Source: Mahella australiensis 50-1 BON (lineage in GTDB: Bacteria; Bacillota; Clostridia; Mahellales; Mahellaceae). From it: a stretch of 64,000 nt of DNA. The notes under the pieces were generated by a model. The model searched no databases, was not told the origin of the DNA, and saw only the letters and a program-made list of their open reading frames with translations. The stretch spans positions 1,446,001 through 1,510,000 of the forward strand of contig NC_015520.1 in the NCBI RefSeq assembly GCF_000213255.1, read 5' to 3'. Position 1 is the stretch's first letter. Every line of letters starts with the position of its first letter. The position numbers and the translations under genes are program-made. Positions 16,374-25,766 of this stretch are shown here, in pieces.

Positions 16374-16575
16374 TGTCAATAGTCAGCGAAAATGTCATAG
16401 TAAATGGCTGATATTTATTCAACGAAAATTTCATAGCGATGTATGGATTTACTATAATTGGAACATTAAATATAGATTATATTACAGTAAGCTGGTTATA
16501 TAACTTTAGCAACTTACATTAATATGATATGAGAACATATATTACCACCAGATGAGCAAAAAAGATAATACTATC

Positions 16576-16705
16576 TTAAGGCTTACTGCTTTGCTAAATT
16601 CTAGCTGCTCCATTCCCGTGCGTCAAGGGTAAAATAAACAAGCTCCGCTTGCCCTTGACGCACGTTCATTTCGCAGCTATTATATAATTAGGCTGTAAGC
16701 CTTAA
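16576..16705. other. nested foldback inside the IS, downstream of its transposase
   Basis: Four nested perfect stems are seen: 16576-16586 with 16695-16705 (11 bp), 16602-16608 with 16673-16679 (7 bp), 16617-16629 with 16652-16664 (13 bp, CGTGCGTCAAGGG) and CAAGC/GCTTG at the tip. Together they fold about 130 nt into one long arm that begins 6 nt beyond the transposase stop. It could block transcription through the element or be a structured RNA. The rest of 16251-16711 is AT-rich noncoding sequence. Confidence 0.7.
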
Positions 16706-16711
16706 TACTGG

Positions 16712-18049
16712 CTAGTGCCAGGCGCGTGAGGAATTATACAGAGCCTCTAAAATCTCTCTGTCTGATTCCTCATACCAATATGATGGCGCCTTCTGCCAAC
16801 CTTGTTTCCAAGGATGAGTGGGAGAAGGCTTATAAGGCTTAGCTGTGCTCGATGAACTTGCCTTATTAGCTTTCTGAGCTTTCTTAGGCGGTTCATCGAG
16901 CTTTTTCACAGCATATATATTATTGCCATACTGCACCCGTATACCTATCCTAGGGCTGGTAAGAACCGTTATCTTAGCTCTAGGAACGATAGGTGCAACG
17001 GTTTTGCCATCATCACATACAACTTGATAATATTGGCTGTGTAGAGAAAATACGCCGCCATTATCAACTTTTCTAGATAACTTAACACAAAGTATATTAT
17101 CTAAGTCGATATCCGGCGGTAATTCTCTAAAAGCAGGCTCGGGATCTTGAGGCTCTATGGCGAACCTTTTATTATATCTCTCCAGGAACTTAGGCAAAAA
17201 CTCATTGGCCTTTTCCATAGAATCAATGCCATAAATCCTCAATTCTGCCCTGAGCCTATCCTGCAAAGTATTCCATAGCCTCTCTACGCGGCCCTTAGCC
17301 TGAGGGGACCTGGCATTAATGATAGATATACCCAATGTACTCATAGCCATTTGGAACTGGGTTTCATTTACCACTTTACCCTCAAGCTGCTCCTCGATAG
17401 AGATTTTACCCTTATTAGGAGAAGCAAATATAGTATGCTTATCGGCATATAGAGATATAGGGATACCATATTGGCCAATGATGGTACGCATGAGCTCAAA
17501 ATAGCCATTCATGCACTCGTTTTCAGTAAAATAGAGCGCGAGGACCTGACCGGTGGCATCGTCTATGGCACCGTGGAGAGCCATATTACCTACAGAAGGA
17601 ATCCATTCAAAAGAGGTGCAATCGATTTGCACCAACATGCCAGCCTGAGGCATACGTTCCCTTCTAGCATGAATCTTACGAGGGCGTCTATGCTTTCTAG
17701 GGCTTTGAATACCGGCATTATCAAGGATTCTATAAACCGAGGAATTACTAAGAATAATACCCTTATCATCCTCAAGCAAATCTCTAAAATGAGAGAAATT
17801 CGTATCAAAATACTTTTCCTTCCTCAAAGTGAGGATATGGTTTACTAGCTCATCGCTTAAAGCATTAGCAGGTTTACGGCCTCTGTTCTTATGAATAACG
17901 AAAGACGCACCTTGTTCTTTAACCCCCTTCTTAAGTCTAAATATTTGACGAACACTGAGGTCTAAAACCTGCGCAGCTTCACTTGCGGTTAACGTCCCAT
18001 CGATGACTTTATTAATAACAACAAGTTTTTGCATTTCGCTCTCTGTCAT
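16712..18049 (-). CDS. ISNCY-family (IS1202 group) DDE transposase
   Basis: 445 aa from ATG 18049 (MTESEMQKLVV), with AGAGG about 11 nt upstream. An N-terminal helix-turn-helix (GTLTASEAAQVLDLSVRQIFRLKKG) is followed by an integrase-like core with catalytic acids in VQIDCTSFEWI, LYADKHTIF and SPQAKGRVERLW. The C-terminal half has FLERYNKRFAIEP, as in IS1202-like transposases. It appears full length with no frameshift. It is the only gene of the element. Confidence 0.92.
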   Translation of the reverse strand: MTESEMQKLVVINKVIDGTLTASEAAQVLDLSVRQIFRLKKGVKEQGASFVIHKNRGRKPANALSDELVNHILTLRKEKYFDTNFSHFRDLLEDDKGIILSNSSVYRILDNAGIQSPRKHRRPRKIHARRERMPQAGMLVQIDCTSFEWIPSVGNMALHGAIDDATGQVLALYFTENECMNGYFELMRTIIGQYGIPISLYADKHTIFASPNKGKISIEEQLEGKVVNETQFQMAMSTLGISIINARSPQAKGRVERLWNTLQDRLRAELRIYGIDSMEKANEFLPKFLERYNKRFAIEPQDPEPAFRELPPDIDLDNILCVKLSRKVDNGGVFSLHSQYYQVVCDDGKTVAPIVPRAKITVLTSPRIGIRVQYGNNIYAVKKLDEPPKKAQKANKASSSSTAKPYKPSPTHPWKQGWQKAPSYWYEESDREILEALYNSSRAWH

Positions 18050-18126
18050 ACAATACTGTTCCTCTCTCCTCATAATGACATTATCGCAGAATAATTTTAC
18101 TATGACAATATCATAGAATAATAACA

Positions 18127-18142
18127 AACGATTATTTCAATG
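18127..18142 (+). repeat. 16-bp target-site duplication, right
   Basis: Exact copy of 16358-16373. It ends immediately before the -35 box of the metY promoter. Confidence 0.9.
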
Positions 18143-18171
18143 TTGACATAACCGATAGAGAATGTTATAAT
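18143..18171 (+). promoter_or_regulatory. sigma-A promoter of the methionine operon
   Basis: A perfect TTGACA (18143-18148), 17-bp spacer, TATAAT (18166-18171). The S-box aptamer begins about 20 nt downstream. The insertion sequence ends 17 bp before the -35 box. Confidence 0.92.
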
Positions 18172-18191
18172 TGGCTAAATTAAATATGTGG

Positions 18192-18301
18192 CTCTTATCC
18201 AGAGAGGTGGAGGGACTGGCCCGATGAAGCCCGGCAACCAACATCGGAATGAGTTGTATGGTGCCAATTCCTGCAGGTGCGATGTGCCTGGCAGATAAGA
18301 G
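18192..18301 (+). ncRNA. SAM-I riboswitch (S-box) aptamer
   Basis: The P1 strand CTCTTATC (18192-18199) pairs with GATAAGAG (18294-18301). Inside are the conserved AGAGAGGTGGAGGGACTGGCCC, split here as AGAGAGGTGGAG and GGACTGGCCC, then GATGAAGCCCGGCAACC, the GGTGCCAATTCC block and the GCAG junction. SAM binding should stabilise P1 and favour the downstream terminator, turning off methionine synthesis genes when SAM is plentiful. Confidence 0.97.
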
Positions 18302-18312
18302 AGGAAAATATA

Positions 18313-18345
18313 AAAACCTCTTCTGTTTGCGCAGGGGAGGTTTTT
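18313..18345 (+). terminator. S-box expression-platform terminator
   Basis: AAAACCTC (18313-18320) pairs with GAGGTTTT (18337-18344) and CTG pairs with CAG inside, followed by T-rich sequence. It lies 12 nt after the aptamer. Confidence 0.9.
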
Positions 18346-18379
18346 ATTATCTGGATGTTTAGAGTCGCGAAGCATATAG

Positions 18380-19684
<1,305 letters not shown>

Positions 19685-19763
19685 TTTGGACGGGCTGTGG
19701 CTAATCGTTGCCATATATGCTATAATAATTGTTATTATAAGGTTTAGGGAGGATAGCAGCAGT

Positions 19764-20915
19764 TTGTATAGACAGGAATACACATTTGCATACCCGCCGG
19801 ATTTGTTTGTGCTGGAAAGCGGCCAAAAGCTTGGCCCTATTACCGTGGTATATGAAACATACGGCGCTTTAAATGCCGATAAAAGCAATATAATATTGGT
19901 TGAGCATGCATTGACAGGAGATTCGCATATAGCCCGCCATTCGGAACATGATTCGAGAAAGGGGTGGTGGGAGCAGATGCTGGGCACAGGCCTCCCGCTG
20001 GATCCTGAAAAATACTTTATAATATGCGCCAACGTTTTGGGAGGGTGCCAAGGCACTACAGGACCTTCATCTATCAGTCCCGCTACCGGTAGGCCATATG
20101 GCATGCGCTTTCCCGTAATTACTATTCGTGATATGGTAAGGGTACAGAAAAAGCTTTTGGAGTATATGGGCATAGAGCATGTTATGGCCGTAATAGGCGG
20201 TTCAATGGGTGGTATGCAGGCGCTGGAGTGGGCTGTATTATATCCTGATTTTATTGACGGTATTTTCCCTATAGCCACTCCGGGCAAACTTTATCCGCAA
20301 GCCATAGGGTTTAATTATATAATGCGTAGGACCATTATGTTGGATCCTAAGTGGAATAACGGCGATTATTACGAAATAGGTGAACAACCGGCTTTGGGTT
20401 TAGGCATTGCACGCATGCTGGGCATGATGACTTATCAGAGCGATGAGTCGATGAGACGAAAGTTTGGTCGAATGATAGGAAGGGGAAGGGAACGTTTCGG
20501 TATAAAGCACTTAAAAGACCCTACTATTAAGTTCGATGTGGAAACATATCTCGATTATCAAGGGGAAAAACTGGTAAGGCGTTTTGATGCTAATTCATAT
20601 ATTTATTTGTCGCGGGCTATGGACTTATTTGATCTGAGCATGGGATATAAAAGTATGGAAGAAGCGCTGTCGCGTATAATATGTAAGGTTAAAATCATGG
20701 GTATAAGCTCGGATATATTGTTTCCGAAACATCAGCAATTGGAACTGATAAAAAAAATGCGCGGCTTGGGGATAGATGCCACTTATGTGGAGTTAACGTC
20801 AATATACGGGCATGATTCATTCCTCATAGAATACGAAAAACTCAAGCCGATAATACAAAGGTTCTTATTGAGCCTGAGAAACAGTAAAAAGAAAAAGCTA
20901 TTTTCTTTTATGTAA
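19764..20915 (+). CDS. metX: homoserine O-acetyltransferase
   Basis: 383 aa from the TTG at 19764, chosen because GGGAGG (19747-19752) sits 11 nt upstream and family similarity begins there (YRQEYTFAYPPDLFVLESG). An in-frame ATG at 19686 would add a 26-residue hydrophobic stretch with no ribosome site. The alpha/beta-hydrolase fold has its Ser nucleophile in GGSMGGMQALEW, an Asp in GISSDILFP and a His in YGHDSFLIEY. It acetylates homoserine with acetyl-CoA, feeding MetY. Substrate (acetyl versus succinyl) is by family. The short metY-metX gap contains a TATAATAAT-like box, so a minor internal promoter is possible. Confidence 0.93.
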   Translation: MYRQEYTFAYPPDLFVLESGQKLGPITVVYETYGALNADKSNIILVEHALTGDSHIARHSEHDSRKGWWEQMLGTGLPLDPEKYFIICANVLGGCQGTTGPSSISPATGRPYGMRFPVITIRDMVRVQKKLLEYMGIEHVMAVIGGSMGGMQALEWAVLYPDFIDGIFPIATPGKLYPQAIGFNYIMRRTIMLDPKWNNGDYYEIGEQPALGLGIARMLGMMTYQSDESMRRKFGRMIGRGRERFGIKHLKDPTIKFDVETYLDYQGEKLVRRFDANSYIYLSRAMDLFDLSMGYKSMEEALSRIICKVKIMGISSDILFPKHQQLELIKKMRGLGIDATYVELTSIYGHDSFLIEYEKLKPIIQRFLLSLRNSKKKKLFSFM

Positions 20916-22220
20916 ATGGCGGAAAGGACAGAACAATTTTTAATGTTAGGCAATACCAAAGATTTATTGAAAAGCACATATAAGTTAAGCGAACGCATAT
21001 TCGCGCTATGTCAACAGGCTGAGGATGATATAGCATGTTTATTTAAAAATATAGGCGAGATCCGAGCTTATAACCAGTATAAGGTTATAGATGCCATGCA
21101 GCGTGAAAGGGTAGGGGAGAGATTTTTCGCGGCTACCAGCGGCTATGGTTATGATGATCAAGGCAGGGATACGCTGGAGCGAATATATGCTCGTATCTTT
21201 GAAACGGAGGATGCAATTGTGCGTCCGCAGATAGCGTCGGGTACACATGCTATATCGCTGTGCCTATATGGATTGCTTAGGCCGGGGGATACGATGCTTT
21301 CTATAACCGGTCGTCCTTATGACACACTGCAGGAGGTCATAGGTATAAACGGCATGGGCCCCGGTTCGCTTAAAGAGTGGGGCATATTATATGAAGAGGT
21401 AGAATTATTAGACGACGGCTCATTTGACACTGAAGGGATAAAAAGAGCTATAATCGATCATACACCTAAAGTTATAGCTATACAGCGCTCACGCGGCTAT
21501 CAATGGCGAAAATCTATAGATGTAAGCACTATAGGAAGTGTTATACAATTTATGCGTGATTTGGGGTGTAATGCTGCTATAGTAGTAGATAACTGCTATG
21601 GAGAATTTACTGAACTTTTGGAACCAACGCAGGTGGGTGCTGATATAGCTGCCGGCTCTCTCATAAAAAATCCCGGCGGCGGTATAGCGCCAACAGGAGG
21701 GTATATCGTCGGCAAAAGCGATATGATAGGGCGTATAGCATATAGCCTTACGGCTCCGGGCATAGGCAAAGAGGTGGGTTCATACGCCGGCGGATACCGA
21801 AATTTCTATCAGGGGCTTTTTATGGCGCCGCATGTCGTGGGCGAGGCATTAAAGGGTGCCATACTGGCCGGCCGCATATTTGAATTATTGGAATACGGCG
21901 TTTTTCCTTCCAGCAATGATCGACGCACCGATATCATACAGTCCATCCGTTTTGAAGAGGCTGACAAGCTCAAGGCCTTTTGCAGAGGCATACAGAAAGC
22001 AGGGCCAGTGGATAGTTTCGTTGTACCCGAACCATGGGATATGCCTGGATATGAACATCAGGTTATAATGGCAGCCGGCACTTTTGTGCAGGGGGCATCT
22101 ATAGAACTCAGCGCCGACGGCCCCATGCGGCCGCCGTATATAGGCCATTTACAAGGCGGTCTTACTTACGATCATGTAAAATTAGGACTCATGCTTGCAT
22201 TAAAAGAGATGGGAATATAA
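20916..22220 (+). CDS. methionine gamma-lyase family protein (PLP enzyme, aluminium-resistance-protein family)
   Basis: 434 aa, Met_gamma_lyase family (PF06838 type) common in Firmicutes. Landmarks are FFAATSGYGYDDQGRDTLERIYA, RPQIASGTHAI, VVDNCYGEFTELLEPTQVGAD, the PLP Lys in GSLIKNPGGGIAPTGGY and the C-terminal GGLTYDHVKLGLMLALK. The ATG abuts the metX stop; an ATG at 20943 is a shorter option. Its place as third gene of an S-box operon supports a role in methionine or sulfur-amino-acid metabolism. Whether it cleaves methionine or cystathionine is unproven for the family. Confidence 0.88.
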   Translation: MAERTEQFLMLGNTKDLLKSTYKLSERIFALCQQAEDDIACLFKNIGEIRAYNQYKVIDAMQRERVGERFFAATSGYGYDDQGRDTLERIYARIFETEDAIVRPQIASGTHAISLCLYGLLRPGDTMLSITGRPYDTLQEVIGINGMGPGSLKEWGILYEEVELLDDGSFDTEGIKRAIIDHTPKVIAIQRSRGYQWRKSIDVSTIGSVIQFMRDLGCNAAIVVDNCYGEFTELLEPTQVGADIAAGSLIKNPGGGIAPTGGYIVGKSDMIGRIAYSLTAPGIGKEVGSYAGGYRNFYQGLFMAPHVVGEALKGAILAGRIFELLEYGVFPSSNDRRTDIIQSIRFEEADKLKAFCRGIQKAGPVDSFVVPEPWDMPGYEHQVIMAAGTFVQGASIELSADGPMRPPYIGHLQGGLTYDHVKLGLMLALKEMGI

Positions 22221-22236
22221 GTAAATACAATATAAC

Positions 22237-22265
22237 TTGACATAGTAAGGAAGTGGTGTTATAGT
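22237..22265 (+). promoter_or_regulatory. sigma-A promoter of the YHS mini-gene
   Basis: TTGACA (22237-22242), 17-bp spacer, TATAGT (22260-22265). Confidence 0.8.
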
Positions 22266-22332
22266 AGCTATAGGTACCTTACACGGGTATAGTATAATAA
22301 GGCGATGTATCGAATGCTGGGAGGTGAAAAAG

Positions 22333-22491
22333 ATGGCCAAAGATCCAGTGTGCGGCATGATGGTGGATGAAAAGAAAGCAGCCGCCACTTCTATATACAA
22401 TGGTGTTACTTATTATTTTTGCTCCAAACATTGCAAAATGGAGTTCGACGAGAACCCTACTAAATACATTGATGCATCGGACAATAAATAA
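22333..22491 (+). CDS. YHS-domain mini-protein
   Basis: A 52-aa open frame with GGGAGGTG 5-12 nt upstream of the ATG. It reads KDPVCGMMVDEKKAAATS, then YNGVTYYFCSKHCKMEFDENPTKY: the complete YHS domain (C-G-M-x-V, Y-F-C-S-x-x-C, F-x-x-x-P-x-x-Y) found in metal-related proteins and at the N-terminus of copper ATPases. The Cys residues could bind Cu, Zn or another soft metal. It has its own promoter and terminator, so it is an independent gene. No partner P-type ATPase is visible nearby. Confidence 0.9.
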   Translation: MAKDPVCGMMVDEKKAAATSIYNGVTYYFCSKHCKMEFDENPTKYIDASDNK

Positions 22492-22507
22492 GACCGATGA
22501 TATTGAT

Positions 22508-22553
22508 CGATATAAGAGAGGCATGCCACTACCTTATATCGGTCATTTTTTTT
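22508..22553 (+). terminator. intrinsic terminator after the YHS gene
   Basis: CGATATAAG (22508-22516) pairs with CTTATATCG (22533-22541), followed shortly by eight T. An upstream GACCGAT (22493-22499) could pair alternatively with ATCGGTC (22539-22545). Confidence 0.8.
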
Positions 22554-22617
22554 GCTGTGTCACCTTTAATTGTTCCTATTCATATATTGATAATAAGGCT
22601 TTTAAGGAGGTGGCATC

Positions 22618-23568
22618 ATGGTGACAAGGCGTTTGAGTGATAATGAACTCCTGATAATACAAAAGGTGGAACGTAGAGAGATAACGCCATCCGACGCCAT
22701 TAGGTATATTTATGGACGTGAGCAGTATACATACGATATAAATAGTTTGGAAATAGCAGAAGCCAAAAAGGAGCTTTTTTCACTTATAGGACTAGAGAAT
22801 ATAAAAAAATTAGTGGAAGAGCTCCAGGCTTATATAAATATACAGCAACGACGTAAAATGGAGGGTATGGCACATGATGCCATGACTTTACATATGATAT
22901 TCAAAGGCAATCCGGGTACAGGCAAGACCATCGTAGCGCGGCTATTGGGTAAAATGCTGCATGGAATGGGCATATTGAGGGTAGGGCATATCATCGAAGT
23001 TGAAAGAGCTGATTTAGTTGGGGAATATATAGGTCATACCGCCCAGAAGGTAAGGGAACAAGTTAAAAAAGCATCGGGGGGTGTATTATTCATAGATGAG
23101 GCTTATTCTTTGGCCAGGGGAGGGGAGAGGGATTTTGGTAAAGAAGCCATCGATACCCTGGTTAAGGAAATGGAAGACAATAAAGATGATCTCATAGTCA
23201 TTTTAGCCGGTTATAAAGATGAGATGGATTATTTTATTCGCATGAACCCGGGCCTGCGGTCGCGATTCCCCATACAAATGGAATTCAAGGATTATACTTT
23301 AGATGAGCTGGTTCAGATAGCCGAGCTCATGTTCGCTAAACGCCAATACAGTCTGTCGCTCGACGGCCGAAATAAGCTGTATTTGTTGCTTGCTAAAAAA
23401 AGATCAAATGACGACCAAAGGTTAGGCAATGCGAGGTTGGTAAGGAACCTAGTTGAAAACGCCATAAGAAAGCAGGCAGTCAGGTTGCACAAACAGAGCC
23501 GCATAAGCAAGAATGATCTGATAATTATCCGCAAGGAAGATATAGAGGAAGTTGATATGTGGTCATGA
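22618..23568 (+). CDS. spoVK: AAA+ ATPase, stage V sporulation protein K / CbbX-like
   Basis: 316 aa, SpoVK/CbbX class of AAA+ ATPases. The Walker A FKGNPGTGKTIVARLLGKML starts near residue 98 and the Walker B VLFIDEAYSLARGG near 157; a pore-loop-like DLVGEYIGHTA and sensor/Arg-finger region NPGLRSRFP follow. The N-terminal 50 residues include a short helical segment. It is needed for spore maturation in Bacillus; here it fits a spore former. AAGGAGGTGG precedes the ATG. It overlaps the next GTPase gene by 10 nt, so the two proteins are probably made together. Confidence 0.9.
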   Translation: MVTRRLSDNELLIIQKVERREITPSDAIRYIYGREQYTYDINSLEIAEAKKELFSLIGLENIKKLVEELQAYINIQQRRKMEGMAHDAMTLHMIFKGNPGTGKTIVARLLGKMLHGMGILRVGHIIEVERADLVGEYIGHTAQKVREQVKKASGGVLFIDEAYSLARGGERDFGKEAIDTLVKEMEDNKDDLIVILAGYKDEMDYFIRMNPGLRSRFPIQMEFKDYTLDELVQIAELMFAKRQYSLSLDGRNKLYLLLAKKRSNDDQRLGNARLVRNLVENAIRKQAVRLHKQSRISKNDLIIIRKEDIEEVDMWS

Positions 23569-24158
23569 AAACCTGCGTTTTGATAGGCAAACCTAATGTG
23601 GGTAAAACGCTTTTATTGCTTAATTTAGCCAAATTTCTGGGCAATAAGACTATAAAACTGCATTTTATTAACGCTGACGGCAATAGCATGGCAAAGGTTT
23701 ATGACATAGAGGTGGCCAAGCATTATCTATGCAACCGGCAGCCTTTTAGCACTATGGGCATTCAATGGGCAAGAATAAATGTCGGTCGTCAATACATAGA
23801 ACTGGTAGATACCACTGGCTTGACAAACGATATGCCCGAAGCTATAGATTTGCGCTCGGCCATGGCGCAAACTATCATCTTTATAAAAAACGCGTCTATA
23901 TTACTACACGTCGTCGACGCTAGCGCGCTATCCTCACAAACATTACCTATCGACGACATAGATACAGTGCTCTCCGATACTTTCGGCCGCAATGATAATT
24001 ATTTAATGCTGGTTAATAAAATTGATATGATGGACCGAACCGACGGCCTTTCGAACAAAGTTACACAAGCTTTTAACGTCAGCGACGATAAAATCATATA
24101 TGTTTCAGCATTAAATAAAACCGGCTTTAACGGGATAATAAACCGTATAAATGAATAA
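23559..24158 (+). CDS. small GTP-binding protein (FeoB/Era-like G domain)
   Basis: 199 aa, a lone G domain. G1 is LIGKPNVGKTLLL, G3 is VDTTGLT, G4 is VNKIDMM and G5 is YVSALNKTG. No KH, transmembrane or other extension is present, so it is not Era, EngA or FeoB proper. The start is GTG 23559 or ATG 23565. Translational overlap with spoVK suggests a joint sporulation or translation-linked role; that is inference. The substrate or partner is unknown. Confidence 0.85.
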   Translation: MVMKTCVLIGKPNVGKTLLLLNLAKFLGNKTIKLHFINADGNSMAKVYDIEVAKHYLCNRQPFSTMGIQWARINVGRQYIELVDTTGLTNDMPEAIDLRSAMAQTIIFIKNASILLHVVDASALSSQTLPIDDIDTVLSDTFGRNDNYLMLVNKIDMMDRTDGLSNKVTQAFNVSDDKIIYVSALNKTGFNGIINRINE

Positions 24159-24196
24159 AAGAGGAATGGAGAAATATTTCGTTTGAATAATAATTC

Positions 24197-24226
24197 AAAT
24201 TATGATAAAATGAATTATCATAATTT
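24197..24226. promoter_or_regulatory. AT-rich perfect dyad upstream of the lipoprotein gene
   Basis: AAATTATGATAA (24197-24208) pairs with TTATCATAATTT (24215-24226) around 6 nt. It overlaps a second dyad, TTTGAAT-N4-ATTCAAA (24182-24199). It may be an operator or a transcript hairpin. Confidence 0.4.
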
Positions 24227-24290
24227 GTTATCGAAACAACTGGAACCAAGGAAAGCAGAACAATGTCAAATTTAAAAAAAGGGGATTTAA

Positions 24291-24794
24291 TTGAAAATCA
24301 AAAGCGTACATATTTTGGTTTCGTTATTTGTTGCTTTAGGCTTTTTGGGAGCTTGTCAGACTGAAAACGAAAATCCTATTACCAATCCGACAAGTACAAT
24401 GACCCCTGTAGAAGTCGTTGAACAGCATTTTGAAGCTGAAAAAACAAATAATATGGATGCCTGGTTAGCCACTATGACGGAAGAAAGAAGAGAAGGTTTC
24501 ACGGATCCTGATCTATTTAAATACCTTAAAAGCCTTAAGATAAATCAAATATATGAATTATCTGGCGACGAATTAAAAGATAGGTTGAAGCACATTTTGA
24601 ATAGTGAAAAAGCGAAGGAGATGAATTTGAGCGCTGATAATGTCGCAATCGTTAACGTAAATTTTACTGCTGAATATGATCCCACGAAGAGTCCTTTTAG
24701 CGGGACATTCGAATGGACGTATATATTACTTAGAAAAAATAACGATTCCCCATGGCTAATTCAAGATTGGGGAGAAGGATACGGCGGTATATAA
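24291..24794 (+). CDS. predicted lipoprotein, DUF4829-like
   Basis: 167 aa, starting with TTG 24291 after AAAAAAAGGGGA. The signal peptide MKIKSVHILVSLFVALGFLGAC ends in a lipobox (LGAC, Cys about 22), so the mature protein should be attached to the outer face of the membrane. The mature part has a PVEVVEQHFEAEKTNNMDAWLATM segment and a C-terminal TYILLRKNNDSPWLIQDWGEG, as in SnoaL/NTF2-like DUF4829 proteins. It is noticeably AT-richer than its neighbours and stands alone between dyads, which suggests a later acquisition. The function is unknown. Confidence 0.8.
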   Translation: MKIKSVHILVSLFVALGFLGACQTENENPITNPTSTMTPVEVVEQHFEAEKTNNMDAWLATMTEERREGFTDPDLFKYLKSLKINQIYELSGDELKDRLKHILNSEKAKEMNLSADNVAIVNVNFTAEYDPTKSPFSGTFEWTYILLRKNNDSPWLIQDWGEGYGGI

Positions 24795-24830
24795 ATATAA
24801 TAAATTATACATTTCTCCACTCGTCAACTC

Positions 24831-24862
24831 CAATTATACAAAATGTTCATTTTGTATAATTG
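24831..24862. repeat. 15-bp perfect inverted repeat
   Basis: CAATTATACAAAATG (24831-24845), 2-nt spacer, CATTTTGTATAATTG (24848-24862). There is no T-run after it on either strand, so it is not a standard terminator. It lies between the lipoprotein gene and lexA. Confidence 0.7.
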
Positions 24863-24949
24863 ATGGGAGAAAATATAAAAATCATCTCCTAATTACCGCT
24901 GATAATTTTATGTGTGTCCAGCAAACTATAAGCGCTTATTAATAAACGC

Positions 24950-25573
24950 TTATAGTCTCCTTAGCACAGCTATGACTTTGCCGAGTATTTTTACATCTTT
25001 CACTATAATAGGTTGCATGAAGGGATTCTCGGGCTGCAACCTTATGTGATCCTCTTCTTTGTAAAAGCGTTTTACGGTGGCATCATCGTCTATAAGGGCT
25101 ACCACTATATCGCCGTTTTGTGCAGTCTCCTGCTTGCGTACGACTATATAGTCATTATCCAATATACCTGCTTCGTACATGCTGTCGCCTTTAACTCTGA
25201 GCATAAAAGCTTCACTGTTCTGAATAAAGTCCAGCGGCAATGGGAAATATTCTTCTATGTTCTCTTGGGCCAATATCGGTTGACCGGCTGCTACGCGTCC
25301 TAGTACAGGTATATTTGCCAATTCTACTTTTGAAATATTTTCATCGTCGCTCGGCTCACCGTATATCACTTCCATGGCTCTCGGTTTTGTGGGATCACGT
25401 TTTATAGCTCCTTTGGCCTCCAAACGTTTCAAATAGCCGTGTACTGTAGAAGTAGAACTTAGTCCAACGGCATCGCCTATCTCCCGTATAGAAGGCGGAT
25501 ATCCTCTCTCTTCGGTTATACTTTTTATAAAGTCCAGTATTTGTTTTTGCTTAACAGTCAAATCTATAGGCAT
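24950..25573 (-). CDS. lexA: SOS repressor LexA
   Basis: 207 aa from ATG 25573 (MPIDLTVKQ), with GGAGAG upstream; a GTG 12 nt earlier overlaps the ribosome site and is rejected. An N-terminal winged helix ([30 protein letters not shown]) is followed by the Ala-Gly autocleavage site in GRVAAGQP, the catalytic Ser in GDSMYEAGI and Lys in [10 protein letters not shown]. It represses SOS genes until RecA-stimulated self-cleavage. It is divergent from a yneA-like gene, with LexA boxes between them. Confidence 0.97.
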   Translation of the reverse strand: MPIDLTVKQKQILDFIKSITEERGYPPSIREIGDAVGLSSTSTVHGYLKRLEAKGAIKRDPTKPRAMEVIYGEPSDDENISKVELANIPVLGRVAAGQPILAQENIEEYFPLPLDFIQNSEAFMLRVKGDSMYEAGILDNDYIVVRKQETAQNGDIVVALIDDDATVKRFYKEEDHIRLQPENPFMQPIIVKDVKILGKVIAVLRRL

Positions 25574-25659
25574 ATTTAATAACACTCTCCGTATATATTA
25601 ATTATGGTTCAATTATAACACGAAATAAAAAATATTGCAAAAGAATGTTCGCATATAGC

Positions 25660-25709
25660 TTGACAACGAATGTTTGTTCGTGTTAATATATATACAGAAC
25701 ATTTGTTCG
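25660..25709 (+). promoter_or_regulatory. SOS promoter with two LexA boxes
   Basis: TTGACA (25660-25665) and TAATAT (25684-25689) form an 18-bp-spaced promoter for the rightward gene. Box 1, CGAATGTTTGTTCG (25667-25680), fills the spacer. Box 2, AGAACATTTGTTCG (25696-25709), lies just past the -10. Each differs from CGAAC-N4-GTTCG at one base. A half-site GTTCG at about 25647-25651 is nearer lexA. Confidence 0.85.
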
Positions 25710-25766
25710 CACACTTGAATGCTAAACGCTATCAAAGCTAAATACAGAAGGAGGCAACTAAGCCTT

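Larger units (their letters stand above)
16374..18126 (-). mobile_element. insertion sequence, ISNCY family (IS1202-like), about 1753 bp
   Basis: Both ends start 5'-TGT. The first 27 bases inward match at about 19 positions between ends and share ATTGTCATAG / ATGTCATAG. Each end has a second, inner copy of the GCGAWAATGTCATAG-like motif (near 16432-16446 at the left, near 18075-18085 at the right), probably transposase binding sites. A 16-bp direct repeat brackets the element. It carries one intact transposase gene and a foldback region. The intact gene and exact duplications indicate a recent, possibly active insertion. It separates the hydrogenase activator gene from the metY promoter. Confidence 0.9.
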
